A stretch of 6,525 nt of DNA, taken from Thauera sp. (GTDB taxonomy: Bacteria; Pseudomonadota; Gammaproteobacteria; Burkholderiales; Rhodocyclaceae). This document shows, one piece after another, positions 1-5,821 of this stretch. Location: NCBI GenBank assembly GCA_023150215.1, contig JAKLLJ010000194.1:1-6525 (forward strand), given 5' to 3'. Positions within the stretch are counted from its first letter, which is position 1; every line of letters begins with the position of its first letter. The notes under the pieces are model-generated. The model saw only the letters and a list, made by a program, of their open reading frames with translations. It made no database searches and was not told the DNA's origin. Position numbers and translations under genes: made by a program.

Positions 1-524
1 CGATTGCCACCGGGGTCGCCCTGCTGCTGTGGGCGCTCGGCGCCGGCGCCTGGGCGGGCGCGATCTCGCTGCTCGCCGCGGCCCTGCAGGCGGTGCGCGT
101 GGGCGGCTGGAACCCGTGGGCGACGCGCGGCCAGCCGATCCTGTGGGTGCTGCACCTCGCCTACCTGTGGATTCCCCTTGGCCTCGCGCTGGTGGCGCTC
201 ACCCAGTTCGGTGTGCTGCCGCGCTCGGCCGGCATCCACGCCCTGGCGATCGGTGCCACCGGCGGCCTGATCATCGGCATGATCACCCGCACCGCGCTCG
301 GCCATACCGGCCGCATGCTGGTCGCCGGCGGCATCGAGGCCGCGGCCTACGCGCTGGTGTTGATCGCCGCGCTGGTGCGCGTGATAACGGTCGGCTTCAT
401 CCCTGCCGCCCAGTTCGGCGGCGTGCATGCTGCGGCCACCCTGTGGTCGATCGCCTTCCTGCTCTATCTGTGGCGCTACGCGCCCTACCTCTGGTACGCC
501 CGGGTGGACGGCAAGGAGGGCTGA
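1..524 (+). CDS. nnrS: NnrS family haem/copper membrane protein, C-terminal part (5' truncated)
   Basis: The reading frame is open from base 3 and ends at TGA 522-524, giving the last 173 residues. Full NnrS proteins are about 400 residues with roughly 12 membrane helices, so somewhat over half is missing to the left. The visible part is almost entirely hydrophobic helices joined by short loops. The hallmark is the block GATGGLIIGMITRTALGHTGR-like, with the His of ALGHTGR encoded at 303-305; another membrane-proximal His (HLAYLWIP) is at 153-155. NnrS proteins are inner-membrane haem- and copper-containing proteins that relieve nitrosative stress during denitrification and are usually controlled by NO-responsive regulators. 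It converges on the nor accessory operon, ending tail to tail with the Dnr-type regulator, which fits a shared role in NO handling. No promoter can be judged because the 5' end is outside the window. The family call is firm. Confidence 0.93.
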   Translation, partial: IATGVALLLWALGAGAWAGAISLLAAALQAVRVGGWNPWATRGQPILWVLHLAYLWIPLGLALVALTQFGVLPRSAGIHALAIGATGGLIIGMITRTALGHTGRMLVAGGIEAAAYALVLIAALVRVITVGFIPAAQFGGVHAAATLWSIAFLLYLWRYAPYLWYARVDGKEG

Positions 525-554
525 GCGCAGCCTTCCGGGGCAGGCATAGATACG

Positions 555-579
555 AAAGGGGCCCGCAGGCCCCTTTGTT
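555..579 (+). terminator. Rho-independent terminator of nnrS
   Basis: A perfect 9-bp stem, AAAGGGGCC (555-563) with GGCCCCTTT (568-576), closes a 4-base loop (CGCA) 30 bases after the nnrS stop. It is followed by GTTG, so the T run is formed mainly by the 3' arm (TTTGTT). The A/T symmetry of the outer stem means it could also act on transcripts arriving from the - strand operon, which would have AAA upstream and TTT downstream of the same stem. Confidence 0.85.
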
Positions 580-618
580 GCAGGCGTCGGAGCGTCGCGT
601 CGGCTCATGAGTCGTCCG

Positions 619-642
619 GTAGAGGCGCCGGAAGGCGCGAAT
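619..642 (+). repeat. REP-like palindrome, copy 1 (slightly degenerate)
   Basis: A GTAG head at 619-622 is followed by the palindrome GCGCC (625-629), GGAA loop and GGCGC (634-638), and the tail GAAT. It differs from copies 2 and 4 only in the two bases between head and stem (AG instead of GA). It lacks the leading T seen in the other copies. The GTAG head plus short hairpin is the form of REP elements mobilised by REP-associated tyrosine transposases (RAYTs); no such gene is in the window. Confidence 0.75.
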
Positions 643-659
643 ACGGGAACGCGCAGATT

Positions 660-684
660 TGTAGGAGCGCCGGAAGGCGCGAAT
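660..684 (+). repeat. REP-like palindrome, copy 2 (left half of a BIME-like pair)
   Basis: This copy has TGTAGGA followed by stem GCGCC (667-671), loop GGAA and stem GGCGC (676-680), then GAAT. It is identical to copy 4 over 25 bases. It faces copy 3, which is inverted, 30 bases away, so the 660-740 segment begins with TGTAGGAG and ends with its complement CTCCTACA. Confidence 0.85.
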
Positions 685-695
685 GTCTCACCCGT

Positions 696-718
696 GGCGA
701 GTGCGGGCTCGCCGTTTT
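696..718 (+). terminator. Possible terminator-like hairpin in the centre of the BIME-like unit
   Basis: GGCGAG (696-701) pairs with CTCGCC (708-713) around the loop TGCGGG, and is followed by GTTTT (714-718). The stem is only 6 bp and the T run only four bases, so activity is uncertain. It would act on + strand transcription that reads past the nnrS terminator. The TTTT also forms the tail of REP copy 3, so the T run may be incidental. Confidence 0.35.
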
Positions 719-740
719 CGCGGCTTCCGCCGCTCCTACA
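715..740 (-). repeat. REP-like palindrome, copy 3 (inverted, with compensated stem)
   Basis: Read on the - strand this is TGTAGGA, stem GCGGC, loop GGAA, stem GCCGC, then GAAAA. Compared with copies 2 and 4, both arms have changed in matching positions (GCGCC/GGCGC to GCGGC/GCCGC), so pairing is kept. This is what is expected if the hairpin itself is under selection. Orientation is opposite to copies 1, 2 and 4. Confidence 0.83.
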
Positions 741-778
741 GGCCCCCCTGGAAGCGAGGTCCCGCGCAGGCCCGCTGC

Positions 779-792
779 AAGGCGTGAATGCA
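779..792 (+). repeat. REP remnant (3' half only)
   Basis: AAGGCGTGAATGCA matches the 3' half and tail of copy 4 (827-840) at 13 of 14 positions. The GTAG head and left stem arm are not recognisable upstream. It is probably a decayed or truncated copy; at this length chance similarity is possible, but the shared tail GAATGCA supports common origin. Confidence 0.5.
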
Positions 793-812
793 TGATCGCC
801 GGAGCGCGCAGG

Positions 813-840
813 TGTAGGAGCGCCGGAAGGCGCGAATGCA
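813..840 (+). repeat. REP-like palindrome, copy 4
   Basis: This copy has TGTAGGA, stem GCGCC (820-824), loop GGAA, stem GGCGC (829-833), then GAATGCA. It is identical to copy 2 through the GAAT tail. It sits 51 bases beyond the 3' end of the Dnr-type regulator gene, on the transcript of the - strand operon, where REP hairpins can stabilise or terminate 3' ends in other bacteria. Confidence 0.85.
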
Positions 841-849
841 GCCGTCCCG

Positions 850-864
850 CGACGCAACGCGTCG
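850..864 (-). terminator. Small hairpin downstream of the Dnr-type gene; weak terminator candidate
   Basis: CGACGC and GCGTCG form a perfect 6-bp stem with a 3-base loop, 26 bases after the regulator's stop codon on the - strand. No T run follows on that strand (it continues CGGGAC), so it is not a canonical intrinsic terminator. No better one was seen for the operon between here and the REP copies. Confidence 0.25.
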
Positions 865-890
865 ATTCCGTGCGCTGACGCTCGCGACCC

Positions 891-1652
891 TCAGCCGAGG
901 CTTCTGCGCAGGCGGCCGATATCCGGGATGTGGATGATGCGGCCTTCGACCTGGATCAGGCCGGCGCTGGTGAGCTCGCTCAGGATGCGCGAAAAGTGCT
1001 CCTGGGTGAGGTTGAGGCGCGAGGCGATCGTGCCCTTGCTGGTGGGCAGACGGATCGAGACCTGGCCCTCGGCCACCGCGTCGCCGTCGCGTTCTTCCTC
1101 GCGCAGCAGGTAGCCCACGACGCGGTCGCGCCCCGAGCGCAGCGAATAGCTCTCGACGTCGGCCATCAGCAGGTGCAGGCGCTGCGCGAGGCCGGCGATG
1201 ATCTTGCGGCAGAACACCGTATCGCCGGCCATTTCCTCGAAGAACACCTGCTTGCCAATGTGCAGCAGGGTTGCATCGGTGAGCGCCTGCGCCATCACGA
1301 CGTAGGGCTTCTCCATGAACATCACCGCCTCGCCGAAACTGCGTCCGGCGTAGAGGATGTCGACCACCTTCTCGTTGCCCTCGGCCGAGGTGAAGGCGAG
1401 CTTGATCTGCCCGTCGAGGATGAGATGAAAGCCGTTGCAGGGGTCGCCGCGGTGAAACAGGATCTCGCCGCGCGCGATGCGGATCTCGCGCACGCCGCGC
1501 GCGAAGCGGGCGATGTCCTCGCAGGCGAGGCCGTTGAACAGCGGCGCGCGCGCGAGCAGCCGGCACAGGCGCTCGAGCTCGGCGAACGGTGTGCCGGTGG
1601 CGGGGTTGATCTCGATCGGTCGTTCGCTGAGCGATGTTGCGCAACGGGGCAT
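891..1652 (-). CDS. dnr: Crp/Fnr-family regulator of the Dnr (NO-responsive) type
   Basis: This is a 253-residue transcription factor. A cyclic-nucleotide-binding-type beta-roll covers about residues 35-135, with the FGEAVMFM block at 106-113 that closely resembles Pseudomonas Dnr. A long dimerisation helix spans about 135-170. A winged helix-turn-helix covers about 170-245; its recognition helix contains E218, S221 and R222 in the E-x-x-S-R arrangement FNR uses to read TTGAT-N4-ATCAA sites. Cysteines (C4, C30, C44, C72, C148) do not form the N-terminal FNR cluster, so an oxygen-labile 4Fe-4S centre is unlikely. Dnr proteins are thought to sense NO through haem and to switch on nir, nor and nos genes. 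The ATG lies 4 bases after the norD stop with no clear Shine-Dalgarno sequence, suggesting translational coupling. As the last gene of the operon it may regulate its own synthesis. The subtype (Dnr rather than NnrR or another branch) is inference. Confidence 0.88.
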   Translation of the reverse strand: MPRCATSLSERPIEINPATGTPFAELERLCRLLARAPLFNGLACEDIARFARGVREIRIARGEILFHRGDPCNGFHLILDGQIKLAFTSAEGNEKVVDILYAGRSFGEAVMFMEKPYVVMAQALTDATLLHIGKQVFFEEMAGDTVFCRKIIAGLAQRLHLLMADVESYSLRSGRDRVVGYLLREEERDGDAVAEGQVSIRLPTSKGTIASRLNLTQEHFSRILSELTSAGLIQVEGRIIHIPDIGRLRRSLG

Positions 1653-1656
1653 GGCT

Positions 1657-3567
1657 TTAGCGCGTGAGCTGGGCGTAGAACATGGGCAGGCGTGCGGGCA
1701 ACTCGTCGGGTTGGCGGATCACCGCGAAGCCGGCGGCCCCGAACAGGTGGGGCAGGTAGCTCGCACCTTCGCGGTCGATGGTAACGCAGAACGGCACGAC
1801 GCCGCGGTTGCGTGCCTCGATGACCGCGACCCGGGTGTCTTCGATGCCGTAGCGGCCGTCGTAGAGGTCGAGATCGTTGGGTTTGCCGTCGGACAGGATC
1901 AACAGGATGCGGCGCGCCGCGGGCTGGCTGTCGAGCATCGCGGTGGCGTGGCGGATGGCGGCACCCAGCCGGGTGTAGTAGCCCGGCTTGATCGCCATGA
2001 TGCGGCCGCGTGCGCGGTCGTCGAAGCGCTGGTCGAAGTCCTTCAGGCGGTGGAAACGCACATTGCTGCGCTTGACCGAGGAGAAGCCGCACAGCGCGAA
2101 GCGGTCGCCGGTGGCGAGCAGGGCCTCGCCGAACAGCAGCAGAGAGTCGCGGATGACGTCGATCACGCGCGCCTCGGACGACACCCAGGCATCGGTCGAC
2201 AGCGACAGGTCGGCGAGTGCCAGGCAGGCGAGATCGCGCTCGCGCTTTTCCAGCGACAGATAGAGCTGCTCGGAGGGGTGGTGGCCGGTGGCGCGGTCGG
2301 TGGCGGCGCGCACCACGGCGTCGAGGTCGAGCTCGGTGCCGTCGACCTGGGCCTTGAGCCAGCGCCGGCCCGGCGTCAGTGCGGCGAACTGGCGGTGCAG
2401 CCGGCGCGCGGTGCGGCGCAGGTGCTCGGGCAGCGCGCAGGGTGCGGCGCGCGGGTCGTGCGCCGAGGGTGTGAGCTCGAGCAGGCGGACGTGGTCCTCG
2501 AGCAGGAGGTTCTTGCGGTAGTCCCACTCGGGCAGCGGAATGCCGTTGCCGAGCACGACATCGTCTTCGGCGGCCGACGGCAGGTCGAGGTCGAAACGGA
2601 CCTTGGAGGCGACGCGCTCGCCGTCGCGGGTGAGCGACAGGTGGTCGAGGTTGGCGGCGGCGTCGGCGGCGTTGTCGTCGGGCTCGTCGTCGGTGCTGCG
2701 CTGGACCTTGATGAATTCCGCCACCGACAGCAGGCTTTCGGCGCGGAAGGGGATGATCATGCCGTGCTTCTCGGGCATTTTCTCCTGGCGCTCGACGCGG
2801 TGAGCCTGGCGGCTGCTGTCCTTGCCGGGGCGGCTGTTGCCGGCTTCGCCGGCCTCGCTGTCGGCGCCTTGGCCACCACCGCCGGCTGCGGCGGCGCCGA
2901 CAAAGTCGCTCAGCCACAGCAGCACCGGCTGGGTGGCGCGCGCCTTGGCGGGCAGGCGCGGCAGCGCGGCCACGCTGCCAGGGGCGTGCAGGGCGCGGCG
3001 GATCAGCTGTTCACGCTCGGCCTCGGCCGCGAGCAGCTTCTCGGGCTTGGGGCGCTGCGCGATCACCGCGGCGACCAGCCGGCGGTAGCGCGCCTCGATG
3101 CCAGGCCAGCGCTGCAGCGCATGCAGGGTGGCGGACTGGTTGTCGCGCAGTTCGCGGGTGGCCGCTTCGTCGACTGCTTCGTCGGGAAGTGGGGCAATCG
3201 CAGCGGTGCCGCGGTCGGGGTCGGCATGGGCGGCGGCGATCGCCGCCAGCCACAGGTAGAGGTCGCGATTGAGGCTGCGCTCGGGGAGCACATCGAGCTC
3301 GGCCGGCAGGCGCAGGGTCGACACATCCATGCGCCCGCGTGCGATGCGTTCATCGGCGCCGGCGATGCGCTGCAGCAGGCTGCGGCGGGCGTTGTGGCCG
3401 TCGGCGGTGGCCGCGGCCAGACGCAGGCCGGGGTCGCCGCCGAGGGCGCGGAAGAAGACGCCGGCGGTCTTCTCGATGTCGCGCAGGCGCACCGCGGCCT
3501 TGGGAAAGTGCCCGCCGGCGGCGCGGGTGACCAGGCGGTGCCAGAGCAGGCCTACGGTTTCTTCCAT
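1657..3567 (-). CDS. norD: NorD, VWA-domain nitric oxide reductase activation protein
   Basis: The product has 636 residues, the usual size for NorD. The C-terminal third is a von Willebrand factor A domain (about 445-630) with a complete MIDAS: D453-L-S455-L-S457, T532 in the GYYTRLGAAIRHA block, and D560 in LILSDGKPND. The helical N-terminal region (about 1-220) is followed by a Gly/Ala-rich, then charged, linker at about 224-270. NorD works with the ATPase NorQ; in Paracoccus denitrificans the pair is required for a working cNOR with its non-haem iron FeB in place. The soluble sequence has no signal peptide, so it acts on the cytoplasmic side. The ATG follows the upstream stop by 4 bases, with AAGGA 11 bases ahead of it. 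It differs from the classical order in not following norQ directly. Long open frames on both strands over this gene reflect its G/C-rich third positions and are not genes. Confidence 0.95.
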   Translation of the reverse strand: MEETVGLLWHRLVTRAAGGHFPKAAVRLRDIEKTAGVFFRALGGDPGLRLAAATADGHNARRSLLQRIAGADERIARGRMDVSTLRLPAELDVLPERSLNRDLYLWLAAIAAAHADPDRGTAAIAPLPDEAVDEAATRELRDNQSATLHALQRWPGIEARYRRLVAAVIAQRPKPEKLLAAEAEREQLIRRALHAPGSVAALPRLPAKARATQPVLLWLSDFVGAAAAGGGGQGADSEAGEAGNSRPGKDSSRQAHRVERQEKMPEKHGMIIPFRAESLLSVAEFIKVQRSTDDEPDDNAADAAANLDHLSLTRDGERVASKVRFDLDLPSAAEDDVVLGNGIPLPEWDYRKNLLLEDHVRLLELTPSAHDPRAAPCALPEHLRRTARRLHRQFAALTPGRRWLKAQVDGTELDLDAVVRAATDRATGHHPSEQLYLSLEKRERDLACLALADLSLSTDAWVSSEARVIDVIRDSLLLFGEALLATGDRFALCGFSSVKRSNVRFHRLKDFDQRFDDRARGRIMAIKPGYYTRLGAAIRHATAMLDSQPAARRILLILSDGKPNDLDLYDGRYGIEDTRVAVIEARNRGVVPFCVTIDREGASYLPHLFGAAGFAVIRQPDELPARLPMFYAQLTR

Positions 3568-3571
3568 GAGC

Positions 3572-4582
3572 TCAGTGATCCTTGAGTGCGCGGAACCCGG
3601 CCTCGTTCTGCCTTGCGGCCTCGCCCGCGACCCACGTCAGCAGCGGCCCCTGCGGGTTGTCGCGCTGGGTGGCGGCGCAGGCGTCGACGCACTGGCGGCA
3701 TTGGGTGCAGGTAAACATGTGGCGCTTGATGTTGCGCGGGCGCAGTCGCATCGGGCAGGCGGCGTCACAGGCCGATTGGCGATCGGGCAGGCAGCTCGAG
3801 CAATCGGTTGCGCGCTCGCGCTCGAAGCCCACCACCAGCGCGTCGCGGTTGCCCATCCAGGCCAGGCTCTGGAACAAGCCCACCGCACACACGAAGCGGC
3901 AGAACAGATGGCGAGCGAATAGGAACTCCAGGCTCAGCACCACGGTCGCGGCGGTGAGGAAGATCGCCTGGTTGCGGGTGAGCTCGCCGGCGAACAGATT
4001 GCCGTATACCTGCGCGGGTGGCAGCAGGTAGGTCAGCAGCACGACCGCCCACAGGAAGGCGAAGCCGACCGCAGCGGGGACCACGATGCCCCACCAGCGC
4101 GCGTCCACCCGTGCGGCTTGGCCGTCCGGCTTCCACGCCGGCAGCAGGTGCCGGTCCCATACCGAGGCCTTGCCTGCGGCACGGGCCATCAGGCGGTTGA
4201 TCGACTCGACCACCGAGAAGTGCGGGCACAGCCAGCCGCAATACAGCCGCCCCCATTTCCACGCCACGCCGATCACCAGGGCAGCAATGCCGAGCAGCGG
4301 GACGAAGAGGTGGAGGATGATGTTGCCGGCAGCTTCGAGCGCACTCGCCTCGCCGGCCAGGAAGGGGTCGAGGCCGAGCCGCCATTCCATGCCCAGCAGC
4401 CAGGCATGGTCGGCGTCGAGGTCGTAGCGAAACAGGTCGAACACCGGCGCAAGCACGAAGAGCACGAAAAAGCCGATCTGGAATGCGCTCCGCCGGCGTT
4501 GCATCGCCGCCGCGTTCGCCGTCGTGGCGGTGGCGATCGGGATCACGCGCTGCGGACGGCGTGCTGGCGATGCGGTGCTCAT
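3572..4582 (-). CDS. Polytopic membrane 4Fe-4S protein (NapH/NosR/CcoG-like)
   Basis: From the ATG at 4582 the product has 336 residues; a GTG at 4594, 4 bases after the upstream stop, would give 340 (numbering below). The ATG is preferred because GGAAC lies about 7 bases ahead. Membrane helices are likely at about 38-57, 88-112, 167-191 and 207-227. A GRLYCGWLCP motif (C119, C123) follows helix 2, and CRFVC (C232, C236) follows helix 4; paired motifs of this kind mark the NapH/NosR/CcoG group. The C-terminal soluble part has two clusters: C265-x2-C268-x7-C276-x3-C280-P and C296-x2-C299-x2-C302-x3-C306. Relatives move electrons across or from the membrane: NapH and NosR pass them towards periplasmic nitrate or N2O reduction, and CcoG reduces copper for cbb3 oxidase assembly. 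It lacks NosR's periplasmic FMN domain. Between norQ and norD, a role in delivering electrons for metal-site maturation is plausible but inferred. Confidence 0.87.
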   Translation of the reverse strand: MSTASPARRPQRVIPIATATTANAAAMQRRRSAFQIGFFVLFVLAPVFDLFRYDLDADHAWLLGMEWRLGLDPFLAGEASALEAAGNIILHLFVPLLGIAALVIGVAWKWGRLYCGWLCPHFSVVESINRLMARAAGKASVWDRHLLPAWKPDGQAARVDARWWGIVVPAAVGFAFLWAVVLLTYLLPPAQVYGNLFAGELTRNQAIFLTAATVVLSLEFLFARHLFCRFVCAVGLFQSLAWMGNRDALVVGFERERATDCSSCLPDRQSACDAACPMRLRPRNIKRHMFTCTQCRQCVDACAATQRDNPQGPLLTWVAGEAARQNEAGFRALKDH

Positions 4583-4598
4583 GTCCGGTTCCACGTCT

Positions 4599-5006
4599 TC
4601 ACGACGGCTCGCGCGGGCCGAACACCGGGAAGCGCCAGCTGCGCCCGTTGATCGCGCGCGACAGGCCCATCACGCCGAGCAGGATCAGCGAGGCGTGGAC
4701 GAGGGTGAAGTAGAGCACGCCGATCACCCAGGTCCAGGGGTTGTCGAAACCGCCGAGCAGGAAGATCGCCACGCTGATCACCACCAGCAGCAGCCCGCCC
4801 CAGATGCAGGTCCAGCCGGTCTGGCGCAGGTGGTTGCGCACCAGCGGGTCGGGGTGCTTGCCATGCATCGCCCAAAGCACCATCAGCGCGAGGAAGGCGA
4901 TCCCGGGCAGGATCATCAGGTTGATCAGGAAGAGCGCCTCGGCGACCACCGCGAGGCGCGGGCCGGGCATCAGGTTGCGAAGCGGATCTGCGCGCGGGAT
5001 GTCCAT
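4599..5006 (-). CDS. Small three-helix membrane protein, DUF4870/Tic20-like
   Basis: This 135-residue protein has three strong hydrophobic helices at about 19-47, 64-86 and 91-115. The loop VRNHLRQTGW after helix 1 and the C-terminal SRAINGRSWRFPVFG resemble the H-x-K/R-Q-A and G-x-x-(Y/W)-R-(Y/F)-P patterns of DUF4870 and Tic20-like proteins; this is recognition by eye, not a search. No metal-binding cluster, signal peptidase site or enzyme motif is visible. The function is unknown. The start at ATG 5006 is the first ATG in frame after the norQ stop (14 bases); upstream the frame stays open only as a shadow of norQ. No good Shine-Dalgarno sequence precedes it, so translation may depend on ribosomes finishing norQ. 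The stop precedes the Fe-S gene by 4 bases (GTG start) or 16 bases (ATG start). Its position suggests a membrane partner in NO reductase assembly. Confidence 0.8.
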   Translation of the reverse strand: MDIPRADPLRNLMPGPRLAVVAEALFLINLMILPGIAFLALMVLWAMHGKHPDPLVRNHLRQTGWTCIWGGLLLVVISVAIFLLGGFDNPWTWVIGVLYFTLVHASLILLGVMGLSRAINGRSWRFPVFGPREPS

Positions 5007-5020
5007 CGCGATGCGCGCCG

Positions 5021-5821
5021 TCAGCGGCCGAAGGTGGCAGCGACCACCTCCATCAGGCCCTCGGCGACGTCCGCGTCGTCGGTCAGGCTCTCGACGATGC
5101 CGACCCGGCACGCCGCGACCGGATCCATGCCGTCCTTGATCAGCAGCGCGGTGTACACGAGCAGGCGGGTGCTCGCCGCCTCTTCGAGGTCGCGGTCCTT
5201 GAGCGCGCGCAGTGCGTTGGCGATGGCGACCAGGCGCCGGGCGAGGTCGGGCGCGCACGCAGTCTCGCCGATCAGGACCGCTTCTTCCTGCTCGGGGCGC
5301 GGGAAGTCGAAGCGCAGGCTGACGAAGCGCTGGCGGGTCGAGGGCTTCATGCCCTTGAGCAGGTTCTGGTAGCCAGGGTTGTACGACACCACCAGCATGA
5401 ACGAGGGCGGGGCCTGCAGCAGCTCGCCGGTGCGGTCCATCGGCAGCACGCGGCGGTCGTCGGCGAGCGGGTGCAGCACCACGGTGGTGTCCTTGCGCGC
5501 CTCGACGACTTCGTCGAGGTAGCAGATGCCACCTTCGCGCACTGCGCGGGTGAGCGGACCGTCGCACCACACGGTCTTGCCGTCGCCGATCAGGTGGCGA
5601 CCGACGAGGTCGGCCGCAGTGAGGTCGTCGTGGCAGGCCACGGTGTAAAGCGGCAAGCCGAGGCGGGCGGCCATGTGAGCGACGAAGCGCGTCTTGCCGC
5701 AGCCGGTGGGGCCCTTGATCAGCAGCGGCAGGCGGTTCTTCCAGGCGTGCTGGAAAATGTCGACCTCGTCGCCGGCGGGTTGATAGAAGGGAATGTCCAG
5801 ATTCGGGGTGTCGGGCTTCAT
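5021..5821 (-). CDS. norQ: NorQ, MoxR/CbbQ-type AAA+ ATPase for NO reductase activation
   Basis: The 266-residue product is full length for NorQ/CbbQ/NirQ proteins. Walker A is GPTGCGKT (37-44), Walker B is ICYLDE (99-104), and the sensor-1 Asn is N148 in VVSYNPGYQ. Candidate arginine-finger residues lie in STRQRF (161-166), and a CbbQ-type C-terminal helical domain covers about 190-266. NorQ hydrolyses ATP as a ring together with the VWA protein NorD to make cNOR competent, probably by allowing insertion of FeB. The start codon overlaps the norF stop as ATGA (5818-5821), with AAGGGA 8 bases ahead, so the two are translationally coupled. NirQ/CbbQ relatives share this architecture; the NO reductase assignment rests on norD, norE and norF in the same operon. 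Confidence 0.95.
   Translation of the reverse strand: MKPDTPNLDIPFYQPAGDEVDIFQHAWKNRLPLLIKGPTGCGKTRFVAHMAARLGLPLYTVACHDDLTAADLVGRHLIGDGKTVWCDGPLTRAVREGGICYLDEVVEARKDTTVVLHPLADDRRVLPMDRTGELLQAPPSFMLVVSYNPGYQNLLKGMKPSTRQRFVSLRFDFPRPEQEEAVLIGETACAPDLARRLVAIANALRALKDRDLEEAASTRLLVYTALLIKDGMDPVAACRVGIVESLTDDADVAEGLMEVVAATFGR

Noticed and set aside
605..795. Two short open frames (62 codons each) on opposite strands over the REP cluster.
   Set aside because: Both are built from translated REP palindromes, with repeated EGA or RRSCIHAL-like peptides, and neither has a ribosome binding site; they are repeat sequence, not genes.
1606..1619. FNR-box-like sequence TTGATCTCGATCGG inside the regulator gene.
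   Set aside because: It matches the TTGAT-N4-ATCAA consensus at 8 of 10 positions but lies within codons 12-16 of the coding region with no promoter elements; similar partial matches occur by chance in this composition.
1636..1645. Perfect palindrome GTTGCGCAAC near the start of the regulator gene.
   Set aside because: A ten-base palindrome in coding sequence is expected now and then by chance; nothing links it to a known operator.
1322..2917. A 531-codon - strand frame spanning norD and the regulator in a different phase.
   Set aside because: The translation is dominated by Arg/Pro/Ala runs, and the true genes in the other phase carry clear family motifs and a stop/start junction at 1652-1659.
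1477..3585. A 702-codon open frame on the + strand, antisense to norD and part of the regulator gene.
   Set aside because: It mirrors the codon phase of genuine genes with recognisable MIDAS and helix-turn-helix motifs. Its own translation is low-complexity (Ala/Gly/Val-rich with no domain), as expected opposite a G/C-rich gene.
4582..4594. GTG start at 4594 for the Fe-S protein, 4 bases after the preceding stop.
   Set aside because: Not excluded, but the ATG at 4582 has GGAAC about 7 bases ahead and is the better codon; the difference is four residues and does not affect any domain.
5007..5570. Upstream extension of the DUF4870-like frame to give a 323-residue protein.
   Set aside because: The extension overlaps norQ in another phase and translates to Arg/Pro/Ala-rich shadow sequence; the membrane protein begins at ATG 5006.
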